Of a DNA stretch of 12,078 nucleotides, positions 5,328-12,078 are shown in pieces. Under the pieces are notes generated by a model. It saw nothing but the letters and a program-made list of their open reading frames with translations, searched no databases and was not told where the DNA came from. The stretch lies in assembly GCA_003230435.1 (NCBI GenBank), contig QIDW01000411.1, positions 1 to 12,078 of the forward strand, read 5' to 3'. Both the position numbers and the translations under genes were made by a program. This DNA comes from Acidimicrobiia bacterium (GTDB lineage Bacteria > Actinomycetota > Acidimicrobiia > Spongiisociales > ZC4RG35). How positions within the stretch are numbered: the stretch's first letter is position 1; every line of letters starts with the position of its first letter.

Positions 5328-8216
5328 CTATTGATCGCCCATCTGAACAGGGTCTGAGAGGGGTGGCAGCACCTGCTCCAACCATGGCCCAACTTGGCCC
5401 CGGCCCAGGAAAAAGTCCGATGATCCGCACACGCTTAGATCACAACTAGTGGGCGGGGAAAGAGGACGCCGAGAACCCTCTTCAGGACCCTCTTCAGGAC
5501 CCTCTTCTTCAGGCTCCTCCTCTTCGCAGTCTTCCGGGTCTTCAACTACTTTCTTGACGCGAAGTGTGAAGTCGGTCTGGGGCCTGGTAGTGGTTACCAG
5601 GACAACCATATCCCCTGAGTACACGTCCTCCTGTTCGGGCAATTGCTGCCATCCCCCTCCGCCACCGCCTTTTCCCGGGCTCCCGCTCCGGTATGACACC
5701 AGAATATCGCCCGAACTCTGGGACTCCATGCACGCGAACTCGCCCTGCGTAATCGTGAGATACAGCCGAGTCACACCAAACGGCTCCGGCTCGTCGAACA
5801 AGATCCAGGGGCCACCTATCGAAACGGTGTCGGCCCTTGGTGTATAAGGGACCTCGCCGCCCCCGGAATCCCGGATCGATCCGTCGGTGAGCCCCTTGGA
5901 GAAGTTGTGGTAGAACTCAGCCATGCCGGGCAGGGCCGCCAGCGCCGTCTCGTGGGCAATGGGATCGACGCTTGTGGGCAAGGCCCTGATGATGGCGTCG
6001 ACGCCCTTGTTTCCTAACTCCCAGAAGACTTGCTGGAAGAACAGCCAGTTGGGATCGCTGCGCAACACCATGGATGTTGTTTCCTGAGCGGCCAACGAGT
6101 CGGACAGTCTCCACTCCAGGTCACAGCGCTGCCCATTACACAAGGGGGCCGGGTAGACGATGTTGCTCATGTACTCGGCGAGGGCGTGATTCCACCATCG
6201 ACGCTTCAGGTATGACGCCACCTCGGTCTGATCGGGGTAGGTCGCAGCGATGGCGCAATGAGCTATGTCGGCTGCAATCTGCTGCTTGAAATGTCCCTCG
6301 TTCCTGGTCTGCATTGGCCGGTTCACCGAGATCCCGCAAACCCGGGACGGGCTGGTATCGAGAACATACGTGTACGAGCCGCCAAACCTGGAGAACAGAA
6401 TCTGGATGCAAGGCATGAAGTCGTCGCCGTACTGCGCGAGGGAATCCGTTAGGGCCTCGAGCGCCCACAGCAGGTGGGTTTCCCGTTTCCAGCCGTTTTC
6501 CAAGCCGGCGACCGGGAAGAACACGGCGAACTTCCATGCTCCCGTGTCAGCCACCTCGTATGCGCTCGGAGTCCACCCGGGCAGCGCGGGCTCATCGCTG
6601 GCGCATGCCGGCTGCTCGTATGTTCCGTCGTCAGGGATCCGATAGCCCCCGTCGTCCTCGTCGGGGGTGACGTAATCCTGGTCCCCCTCGCTGTCTTGTT
6701 GTGCGGTGAGGCCCAACGTGAAGAATCCGGTGTTGAGCGCCACGGTGAGAGGACCCGATCCAGCAGTCGAATCCTCCTGTCCGTCGGTGAATACCAGGAG
6801 ATCGAGGAGACGGGTGATCTCCGCCTTGGCCGAGGCGTCGGGTCCCGTCTCCAGGTACTCGGTGGCCAGCCTGATAATCCCCGTGCCCGAGTAGTTGACT
6901 AATTCGGGATCTCGTAGGACTTGGGACGCATCCACCTCGTCTACAAAGAACCGCAACGTTGCCACGAGACCCTCGCCCAAGGTCCATTCCTCGGACTGTT
7001 CCTTGGTCAGGAGATTGTCGACGAAGCCCATTTTCGACAAGTCCGGCTCGGCTCTTTCGATGACGATGAGCTCTCCCTCGTCTCCCGAGAGCGTCGCCAA
7101 GGCGTTGATGGCGAGCCTCTTGGCGATCCCCAACTGATCTCCGAGCTCCACATCGGGGAGGGAGAGCACGATTCGGAAATAGGCTTCGCCCGTGCGGACT
7201 GCCAGGATCCCAGTCTCGAAGGCCCCGGTGACCGGGACACCCTCGAACCAGACGGCCTCCTCGCCGACCACCGACACAGGCTCGCCGACAACACCCCCAA
7301 TGTCGATACCCGCCTCGAAGTCCGCTGCAGAGCCCGATTCGACCGCGACGTATATCTCGGCGGTGATTAGCTTGTTGCAGGAGAAGTCCCCGGGCTGCGA
7401 GATGTCTACGGGCGCCGAGAAGTTGTCGATCGTCACGACTTCGTCACGGGCGAACGGCCGGCCCTCGCGGTGAGGTGCGAGCAACTGCTCGGCATCGTCA
7501 TCCGTCACCAACTGGCAGAGGTCCGCCTCGACCGGTGGTGCCGGCCCGAACTGGATCCGCTCGATGGCGGTCGCCGCCAATCCCTTGACGATCTCCAATC
7601 GTGTTGAGTCGTCCAGGTCTGAGCGGTTCAGCGTCACGCGGACGAACAAATAGCCCAGGGGCGTGCCCTGGACGACGCTCAAGACGCCCTCTCCCTCCCT
7701 GCCGAACCAGACGGCCTCCTCGCCGATTTCGGACGCCGGCACGCTCTCAACGCCATTCAGCAGGGCTCCCGGTTGGAAATCGTCCGGGGTCCCTGGCGCG
7801 ACCTTTACGGACAGCCCCTCAACGATCTCGCCATCCGCTACATGCTGCCACACGCACCCCTCTCCACCCTCGAACAGGATCAGACCGCGCTCTGCCCAGG
7901 GAAGGGACAGGAGGCCCATCGCCTCCTCGACGTCGTCATCGGTGAGCAACGAGCAGCCGGTTATAGGTGGGACCTGAGGTCCCGCCTCGGACACTGCTTC
8001 CGACGAATCAGGCGCTTCGGCGGTGGGTGGCTGGGTCGCGGTTGGCGCTTCAGCCGCTGGCCCCTCGCCACCGACGTTGGCGACAATCAAGGCCGAGACC
8101 AGAGCTACCAGGCCCACGATCCCCAGGATCACCAGCATCCGTTTGCTGAGTGGCGTCTGATTACCGCCGGTCGGCGGAGTCTCCTGCGACTCCGGCGTCG
8201 GCTCCTCCGGCCCCAT
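5328..8216 (-). CDS. Single-pass membrane protein with duplicated Cys-pair domain and peptidase-like region
   Basis: About 962 residues, family not named with certainty. A short cytoplasmic tail ending in SKR precedes one membrane helix (about 26-48), so the bulk should be outside. A Pro/Ala/Thr linker (50-85) leads to two related domains, CSLLTDDDVEEAMG (Cys88, Cys121) and LCQLVTDDDAEQLL (Cys234, Cys280). Each ends in a 'GEEAVWF' segment, reminiscent of DUF3558-type lipoprotein domains. A helical stretch (about 385-475) is followed by a region (about 545-780) that resembles gluzincin peptidases, with ADIAHC (649-654) and WWNHALAEY (674-682) where HExxH and a Glu ligand are expected. It is therefore probably not catalytic. 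A beta-type domain, a Gly6 run (850-855) and an acidic EEGP repeat tail (about 892-914) complete it. The in-frame GTG at 8219 is too close to the ribosome site, so ATG 8216 is preferred. Its partner may be the downstream cyclase. Confidence 0.85.
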   Translation of the reverse strand: MGPEEPTPESQETPPTGGNQTPLSKRMLVILGIVGLVALVSALIVANVGGEGPAAEAPTATQPPTAEAPDSSEAVSEAGPQVPPITGCSLLTDDDVEEAMGLLSLPWAERGLILFEGGEGCVWQHVADGEIVEGLSVKVAPGTPDDFQPGALLNGVESVPASEIGEEAVWFGREGEGVLSVVQGTPLGYLFVRVTLNRSDLDDSTRLEIVKGLAATAIERIQFGPAPPVEADLCQLVTDDDAEQLLAPHREGRPFARDEVVTIDNFSAPVDISQPGDFSCNKLITAEIYVAVESGSAADFEAGIDIGGVVGEPVSVVGEEAVWFEGVPVTGAFETGILAVRTGEAYFRIVLSLPDVELGDQLGIAKRLAINALATLSGDEGELIVIERAEPDLSKMGFVDNLLTKEQSEEWTLGEGLVATLRFFVDEVDASQVLRDPELVNYSGTGIIRLATEYLETGPDASAKAEITRLLDLLVFTDGQEDSTAGSGPLTVALNTGFFTLGLTAQQDSEGDQDYVTPDEDDGGYRIPDDGTYEQPACASDEPALPGWTPSAYEVADTGAWKFAVFFPVAGLENGWKRETHLLWALEALTDSLAQYGDDFMPCIQILFSRFGGSYTYVLDTSPSRVCGISVNRPMQTRNEGHFKQQIAADIAHCAIAATYPDQTEVASYLKRRWWNHALAEYMSNIVYPAPLCNGQRCDLEWRLSDSLAAQETTSMVLRSDPNWLFFQQVFWELGNKGVDAIIRALPTSVDPIAHETALAALPGMAEFYHNFSKGLTDGSIRDSGGGEVPYTPRADTVSIGGPWILFDEPEPFGVTRLYLTITQGEFACMESQSSGDILVSYRSGSPGKGGGGGGWQQLPEQEDVYSGDMVVLVTTTRPQTDFTLRVKKVVEDPEDCEEEEPEEEGPEEGPEEGSRRPLSPPTSCDLSVCGSSDFFLGRGQVGPWLEQVLPPLSDPVQMGDQ
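5476..5513. repeat. 12-bp coding tandem repeat (acidic tail)
   Basis: CCCTCTTCAGGA is repeated exactly at 5476-5487 and 5488-5499. A third copy interrupted by a 3-bp TTC insertion runs from 5500 to 5513. On the minus strand it encodes the EEGP/EEG units in the tail of the membrane protein. Both the unit and the insertion are multiples of three, so length changes by slippage would keep the frame. Confidence 0.8.
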
Positions 8217-8221
8217 CACTC

Positions 8222-8228
8222 CCTCCCT
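8222..8228 (-). promoter_or_regulatory. Ribosome binding site that decides the start of the membrane protein
   Basis: The minus strand reads AGGGAGG-GAGTG-ATG. The GGAGG core is five bases from the ATG at 8216 but only two bases from the alternative GTG at 8219. The ATG is therefore the better start. Confidence 0.65.
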
Positions 8229-8343
8229 GCTAACTGTGCGTCTGCTGTTTCCCGAAGCTACACAAATGTTCTCTCACATGCAGCAACCCATCGCATATCA
8301 GCCGAACTTCGATTTCTGATCGCCTCGACACGGGGGATCACCG

Positions 8344-8362
8344 GATCTGGCCGAGCCGGATC
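8344..8362. terminator. Hairpin in the 170-bp gap after the ferredoxin gene
   Basis: GATCTGGC-CGA-GCCGGATC forms an 8-bp stem with a 3-base loop, 24 bases past the ferredoxin stop codon. In minus-strand RNA one of the eight pairs is an A/C mismatch. No U-tract follows, so it is at best a weak terminator or an RNA-processing structure between the ferredoxin operon and the membrane-protein gene. The rest of the gap (8229-8386) shows only a lone TGTGA half-site on the minus strand (complement of 8274-8278) and no clear promoter. Confidence 0.3.
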
Positions 8363-8386
8363 AGCGTTGGGTCGGCTTTCTCCGAG

Positions 8387-8620
8387 TCAGGCACCCAGTT
8401 CGGAGGCCTCCATCGACTCGATGAAATCCTCCAACACGATTGCTTGGGTCGGGCACGCCGCCGCCACTTCGCGAAGGACGTCTTCGTCAACGGTGGACTC
8501 GTCAGCAAGCTCGGGTTTGACAAAATCGCCTTGTCTCCAGCGGAACGCCGAGGGGGCAGTGACTATGCAGGTCCCTGCTCCGATGCAACGACGACGATCG
8601 ATAACGACTCTCACTGCCAT
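8387..8620 (-). CDS. [3Fe-4S]-type single-cluster ferredoxin
   Basis: A 77-residue soluble electron carrier of the kind that usually feeds cytochrome P450s or other oxygenases in actinobacteria. The cluster ligands visible are C12 and C18 in RRCIGAGTC and C56 in CPTQAI. The place of the second Cys of a normal CxxCxxC motif is Ala15, which indicates a [3Fe-4S] cluster or a [4Fe-4S] cluster with a non-Cys ligand. The acidic C-terminus is typical. Its ATG lies inside the last codons of the upstream ATPase gene (ATGGCAGTGA, a 10-bp overlap), so the two should be translationally coupled. A weak AAGGCGGG lies about ten bases before the start. No P450, reductase or oxygenase is encoded in the window, so its redox partner is not visible. 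The neighbour suggests a link to signalling, which is unusual for this family. Confidence 0.92.
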   Translation of the reverse strand: MAVRVVIDRRRCIGAGTCIVTAPSAFRWRQGDFVKPELADESTVDEDVLREVAAACPTQAIVLEDFIESMEASELGA

Positions 8621-11600
8621 GTGACACCCGCCTTGATCGCGAATTCCATTGCCTCGGTCACCGATTCCACGCCGAGTTTGGTGAGGAGGGCTGCCGTATC
8701 CTCGTCGTTGGCTCCGTGACCGTTGCCAGTCGATCTTCTGGCGCCGGCGAAACCGGATGCAAGCTCACGTAGTAGTCCGAGGTCGTCATCGCTGAGGTCG
8801 ACGGTGTCCATCTCACCCTCCTGCCACGTTTCGGGCGCTTCAAAGCCAACCATTTCTGCCAGCTCTCGATGGGCAGGAACGCCAAACCACTTTGATTTGA
8901 TGTCCGGATCGTTGATCGACATGTGTGCGTACATGAAGGCACCGAATACCTCTTGTTTGAGTTCGTCGGCTTCGGGTTCGCCTTGCGCAATCAGGGTGCG
9001 TCCAGCGGCCCACAAAACGTCCAGGTAATCGGGCACATGGGTATCACCGTCGATGGACAGGGCGAGCCGGGCCTCCTCGGCCGCCTCTTCGGTGTTGCCT
9101 TCGGCCTGGGCAACCACGCTAAGTGCTGCGTGCGCCACTGACTCCCAGGGCAGGTCTCCAGGCAATGGTCGAATCGAATCAAGGGTTTGAGTCGCCGCTG
9201 TCTTTGCCTGTGTGATGAGAGCATCGTCGGCAGTTGTCACTCCTAATCGAGCGGATTCGATGGCGAGGGCGGCATAGGCCGCTGCCCGGCCGGCCAGGTT
9301 CTTGTGGCCGGCATGTTCGGCAGCCCTTTCGAAGTGGGTTGTCATCTGTTCCGCTTCTCCCCGGAGAGCGCAGAGAGCGCCTCGCCACATCTCGAGCCTG
9401 CGTGCCATTGAGGTGCTTGGCACTGACATGGCCGCCTCGGCGGCCTGGTCCAGCCAGGCGTCAGCGTCATCGACCGATCCGAACGAGACGTATGTCATCG
9501 CGACCCCTCCGGCGGCGAGGCACTCCAGCCAACGGTCCCCGATCGCCCGGGCCGCCTCGAAGGTCTGCCGACCACGTTCAACGGCAAGATCTGGCTGGAG
9601 GTTGGTTCTTGCGAACATGTGAATGCTGTAGAGCATCAAGGCGTCCTCGGTCGCTCGCCGGCTGTCGGTCACCTCGCCCCGTTTGCTGTTGTGGAGCGCC
9701 CTGATGTGTTCGAGTCTCCCCGCCATGCCGCGTGGTGTTGGATCCGTGACGTGGGCATAGGCCATCGAAATGAGGGCTGACATCGCACCTCGGTGATCGC
9801 CGAGTTCCTCGTATATGTGAAACGACTGCTCCGCCAATTCCTTTGCTTTCGACAACATGGCGGGAGCAGCCGCGAATACCTCGTAACGTTTTGCACCGGC
9901 GTCAATCTCTGCCTTTATTGCCAGCTTGACCCTTCCCGCCTCAATCACGGCCAGTTCGCGCAAAGCTCCGGCCTCTTCAGAGCGTGCCCCGGTTGCCAGA
10001 GCGATCTCCAGCGCCCGCTGATATGGCTCTCCGGCAGTGTCCAGGTCGATCTCAATCAGAGGCCAGTAGGCCTCGCCGATTGGGCTTTGCATCAACCCTT
10101 GGCCGAGTTCGAGGCAGGCCTGGAGCTCCAACGCCTGGTCTCCTGCCTCAGATGCCGAGGCTCTTACCGATCGTGCTAACCCGGCCGCTGTATCGAAGTC
10201 CTCCATCGCTCGAGCTGCTGAAGAGCGCCGGAGCATTACTTCGGCTTCCAGAGCGGGTGACGAGACTGCACCGGTGAGGGCAGTCATCTCAGCGAGGTTT
10301 GCCATCCGTTCCATGCCGCGGTCGAGTACATCGAGGGCATCGTCCTTCAGTCTGAGCATTGCGATTCGGTCCTCAGGCTTCGAGGCCGCGGGAAGGGTGG
10401 CGTCGATGAGGCGAATGCTCTCTTCGGGTGCAGACAGGCCTATCGCCGCTTGCGCCGCCTCCAGAGCTGTCGAGACTGCAGTCTCGCTATCGCCCGCCTT
10501 CATCGAGTGGTAAGCCAGCATCGATAGATTCTCGGTACCCCCATCCGCGGCGAGCTTCGTCGCAATCGCCCCGTGAATGGCGCGCTGGCGCTGCCGCGAG
10601 ATTGAATCGAGCAACGTCTCACGGATCTGCTCGTGTGAGAACGAGAAGTCGAATCCGGAGTCCTCAGACTGCTCGACGATCAGACCCAGGTCGACGGCAT
10701 GTTGCAGATCCTCACCCAACTGCCAGTCCTGGACCGGGTCTTCTCCTTTCAAGTCGGCGAGAACGGCCGAGAGATCGCTCAGCCGGAATCGTCGTCCGAG
10801 GCTGCCGGCATCGGCAAGAAGTGATCGGCAGTCCTCGGGGAGTTGGGCGAGTCGGCGTTCGATGAGCGATTGCACCGATGAGGGGACGGTTGGTCCGCTC
10901 AGTTTGGTCATTGTCCACGTTCCGTCCATCAGTTGAAGAGCATCCGCTTCGCGGTAAGCGCGGGCGAACTCCTCGATGAAGAACGGCACACCTTCGGAGC
11001 GGGCGTGAAGACTCTGAAGTGTTTGGTCGTCGACCGGGTGCTCGAGGAGGTTGGAGAGCAGCTCTCTGGTCTGGAGGCGGGTCAGGCGATCCACTCTGAG
11101 TGTCCGCGTCACTCGCATGCGGTCGAGGTCTGCTATCAGCTTACCGGCTCCACCTGAAGCAGAGTCGGTGTAGGGGCGGATGTTGATGAGCAAGAAGAGT
11201 GGAGCCGATGACATTGTTCTGACCAGGTAACGAATCAGTTGGATGCTGTCTTCGTCGGCCCATTGCAGATCGTCGAAGAGCAGCGCAAGTGGCCGTTCAT
11301 TCGTCAGTGCCAACATGGCAGAAGCCACCTCATCGAACGTGCGAAGCATTTGCTCCTGAGCCGAAAGCCCTTGGTCGTTCGACCCTCTGCCTCCGATGGC
11401 ATCGCGAGCCCGATCCAAATGCTCTAGTGCCATCGCCTCCTTGGCGATAGCAGCCATCCGTGGCGAAGTCAGCATCGATCGGAACAAGAGGAATGGCCCA
11501 CGGAGTTCCTCATCGGCCGTTACGTCGAGCACCCAAAACGGGGGATCAGACAGTGCCGCGATTTCCGAGGTGGCTTCGAGCATTCGCGTCTTGCCGATAC

Positions 11601-11646
11601 CGGCCTCGCCTTCAAGTACGACAGCGGACGACAGCGGTAAGGCCAC
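8611..11646 (-). CDS. AAA ATPase and TPR part of a frameshifted cyclase-ATPase regulator
   Basis: 1011 codons from a GTG at 11646, but this is almost certainly the downstream part of a longer protein, because it begins directly at the Walker A strand. Residues 13-20 are GEAGIGKT (Walker A) and LFDDLQWAD at 123-131 is Walker B. GVPFFIEEF (219-227) and FSHEQIRETLLDSIS (336-350) match the AAA_16/MalT-like ATPase module. From about 380 to 930 the protein is Ala-rich, helical and TPR-like. The last 61 residues (LSDDDLGLLRELASGF ... TKLGVESVTEAM) have the length and end motifs of a LuxR-type HTH, but the central recognition-helix part is replaced by Gly/Asn/Arg-rich sequence. The GTG has no ribosome site, and an in-frame TAG lies just upstream (11664-11662 on the minus strand). 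The gene overlaps the ferredoxin start. If no frameshift occurs in the cell, this part may not be made at all. Confidence 0.85.
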   Translation of the reverse strand: MALPLSSAVVLEGEAGIGKTRMLEATSEIAALSDPPFWVLDVTADEELRGPFLLFRSMLTSPRMAAIAKEAMALEHLDRARDAIGGRGSNDQGLSAQEQMLRTFDEVASAMLALTNERPLALLFDDLQWADEDSIQLIRYLVRTMSSAPLFLLINIRPYTDSASGGAGKLIADLDRMRVTRTLRVDRLTRLQTRELLSNLLEHPVDDQTLQSLHARSEGVPFFIEEFARAYREADALQLMDGTWTMTKLSGPTVPSSVQSLIERRLAQLPEDCRSLLADAGSLGRRFRLSDLSAVLADLKGEDPVQDWQLGEDLQHAVDLGLIVEQSEDSGFDFSFSHEQIRETLLDSISRQRQRAIHGAIATKLAADGGTENLSMLAYHSMKAGDSETAVSTALEAAQAAIGLSAPEESIRLIDATLPAASKPEDRIAMLRLKDDALDVLDRGMERMANLAEMTALTGAVSSPALEAEVMLRRSSAARAMEDFDTAAGLARSVRASASEAGDQALELQACLELGQGLMQSPIGEAYWPLIEIDLDTAGEPYQRALEIALATGARSEEAGALRELAVIEAGRVKLAIKAEIDAGAKRYEVFAAAPAMLSKAKELAEQSFHIYEELGDHRGAMSALISMAYAHVTDPTPRGMAGRLEHIRALHNSKRGEVTDSRRATEDALMLYSIHMFARTNLQPDLAVERGRQTFEAARAIGDRWLECLAAGGVAMTYVSFGSVDDADAWLDQAAEAAMSVPSTSMARRLEMWRGALCALRGEAEQMTTHFERAAEHAGHKNLAGRAAAYAALAIESARLGVTTADDALITQAKTAATQTLDSIRPLPGDLPWESVAHAALSVVAQAEGNTEEAAEEARLALSIDGDTHVPDYLDVLWAAGRTLIAQGEPEADELKQEVFGAFMYAHMSINDPDIKSKWFGVPAHRELAEMVGFEAPETWQEGEMDTVDLSDDDLGLLRELASGFAGARRSTGNGHGANDEDTAALLTKLGVESVTEAMEFAIKAGVTWQ

Positions 11647-12078
11647 CAGATGGGACTGCAGCTAGCTGGTCCCGGATGATCTGTTGCTCGGTCTCCCTTC
11701 CGACAACCGGGCTTTGCGCCCTGGGCCGGTTGATGTCGAAGGCCGCCGCGGATGCGGAGCGGACCTCTTTGGTGGCGCGCTCAGGGCGGCCGCCTTTCTC
11801 CCTCCATAGGACCTCAAACAAGCGCCATCGGTCGGGAAAGCCCTTGAGCCAAAAGAGGCCGCGATCGACAATCCTCGTCTCGGGCAGGCTTCCGGCAAGA
11901 TCGTGCACGATCTGGGCGATGAGAATCTGACCACCTTGAGCCTTCGAGGCAACCCGGGCCGCAGCATGCACCGCCGTTCCATGAGCGTCCCCGTCTCGTT
12001 GAGTGACATCTCCGCTGTTCAACCCCATGCGGACAGAAATCGGTATCTCAGGATTGTCCTGGTTGTGTTCCTCGACCG
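11612..12078 (-). CDS. Class III cyclase domain, 5'-truncated by the window and cut by a frameshift
   Basis: The frame is open to the right window edge, so the start and the first metal-binding part lie outside. The visible sequence reads ISVRMGLNSGDV, then DGDAHGTAVHAAARVA, then GGQILIAQIVHDLAG, and finally LKGFPDRWRLFEVLW, a standard class III cyclase C-terminal half. Counting from the Met at 12028, D14 is the purine-contact Asp and R25 the transition-state Arg. The usual Asn four residues before that Arg is His21, a change common in this AAA-linked subfamily as I recall it. A linker with SPVVGRETEQQIIRDQL follows, the normal entry to the ATPase module. The frame then ends at a TGA (11614-11612) within an exact 10-bp duplication region. 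The ATPase continues in another frame at 8611-11646, so the two were one gene. Confidence 0.85.
   Translation of the reverse strand, partial: VEEHNQDNPEIPISVRMGLNSGDVTQRDGDAHGTAVHAAARVASKAQGGQILIAQIVHDLAGSLPETRIVDRGLFWLKGFPDRWRLFEVLWREKGGRPERATKEVRSASAAAFDINRPRAQSPVVGRETEQQIIRDQLAAVPSGGLTAVVRCRT
11618..11637. repeat. Exact 10-bp tandem duplication causing a frameshift
   Basis: ACGACAGCGG occurs twice head to tail at 11618-11627 and 11628-11637. It lies in the only interval where the cyclase frame and the ATPase frame are both open (about 11615-11661). Deleting one copy gives a continuous reading GGLTAVVLEGEAGIGKT across the junction, exactly the expected strand before Walker A. A 10-bp insertion shifts the frame by one base. 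Confidence 0.9.

Noticed and set aside
5266..5337. TATTGATCG direct repeat (5266-5274 and 5329-5337) in the 80-bp gap
   Set aside because: Nine bases, one copy overlaps a stop codon; not distinguishable from chance.
5248..5430. N-terminal extension of the intact cyclase to 5430
   Set aside because: The extra 61 residues would overlap the end of the upstream gene, and the family starts just before VTFLFTD, which MDELPEG provides.
8274..8278. TGTGA half-site (minus strand) before the membrane-protein gene as a CRP site
   Set aside because: The second half-site six bases on reads ATTTG, not TCACA, so only one half is present.
7773..8624. 283-codon plus-strand frame opposite the membrane protein and ferredoxin
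   Set aside because: Arg/Ser-rich shadow of two well-supported genes on the other strand.

Overview
The window looks like chromosome from a moderately high-GC bacterium. Class III cyclases fused to STAND-type ATPase and TPR modules, a three-cysteine ferredoxin and a membrane-anchored protein with paired 'CSLLTDDD'-type domains point to Actinomycetota (perhaps an Acidimicrobiia-like lineage). Chloroflexota also carry such cyclases, so this placement is an inference from protein style. All intact genes are on the minus strand, so transcription runs from the right edge to the left.

In transcription order the layout is as follows. (1) 12078-8611: a class III cyclase, AAA ATPase and TPR protein, cut off by the window edge. 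It is broken into two frames by an exact 10-bp tandem duplication at 11618-11637, and its C-terminus looks like a decayed LuxR-type HTH. (2) 8620-8387: a small [3Fe-4S]-type ferredoxin whose start overlaps the stop of the ATPase gene. (3) 8216-5328: a large single-pass membrane protein. It has two related extracytoplasmic Cys-pair domains, a probable inactive zinc-peptidase-like region and an acidic repeat tail. (4) 5247-2518: a second cyclase, NB-ARC and TPR protein with a complete set of catalytic residues. (5) 2517-1755: a gene-poor stretch with, on the plus strand, the clear remnant of a response regulator receiver domain and a possible histidine kinase N-terminus. (6) 1754-261: a Tat-exported multicopper oxidase with all copper ligands, visibly lower in GC than its neighbours. 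Positions 1-260 hold no gene that I can support.

Read together, the right three quarters is a cAMP-type signalling neighbourhood. It has two multidomain cyclases that probably respond to ligands or partners through ATPase/TPR modules, a co-translated ferredoxin that could add a redox input, and a surface protein just upstream of the intact cyclase. The left part looks like a rearranged boundary: a two-component system reduced to scraps, next to an oxidase that may have been acquired. The strongest single observation is the 10-bp duplication. Removing one copy restores one reading frame running from the cyclase domain into the Walker A motif.
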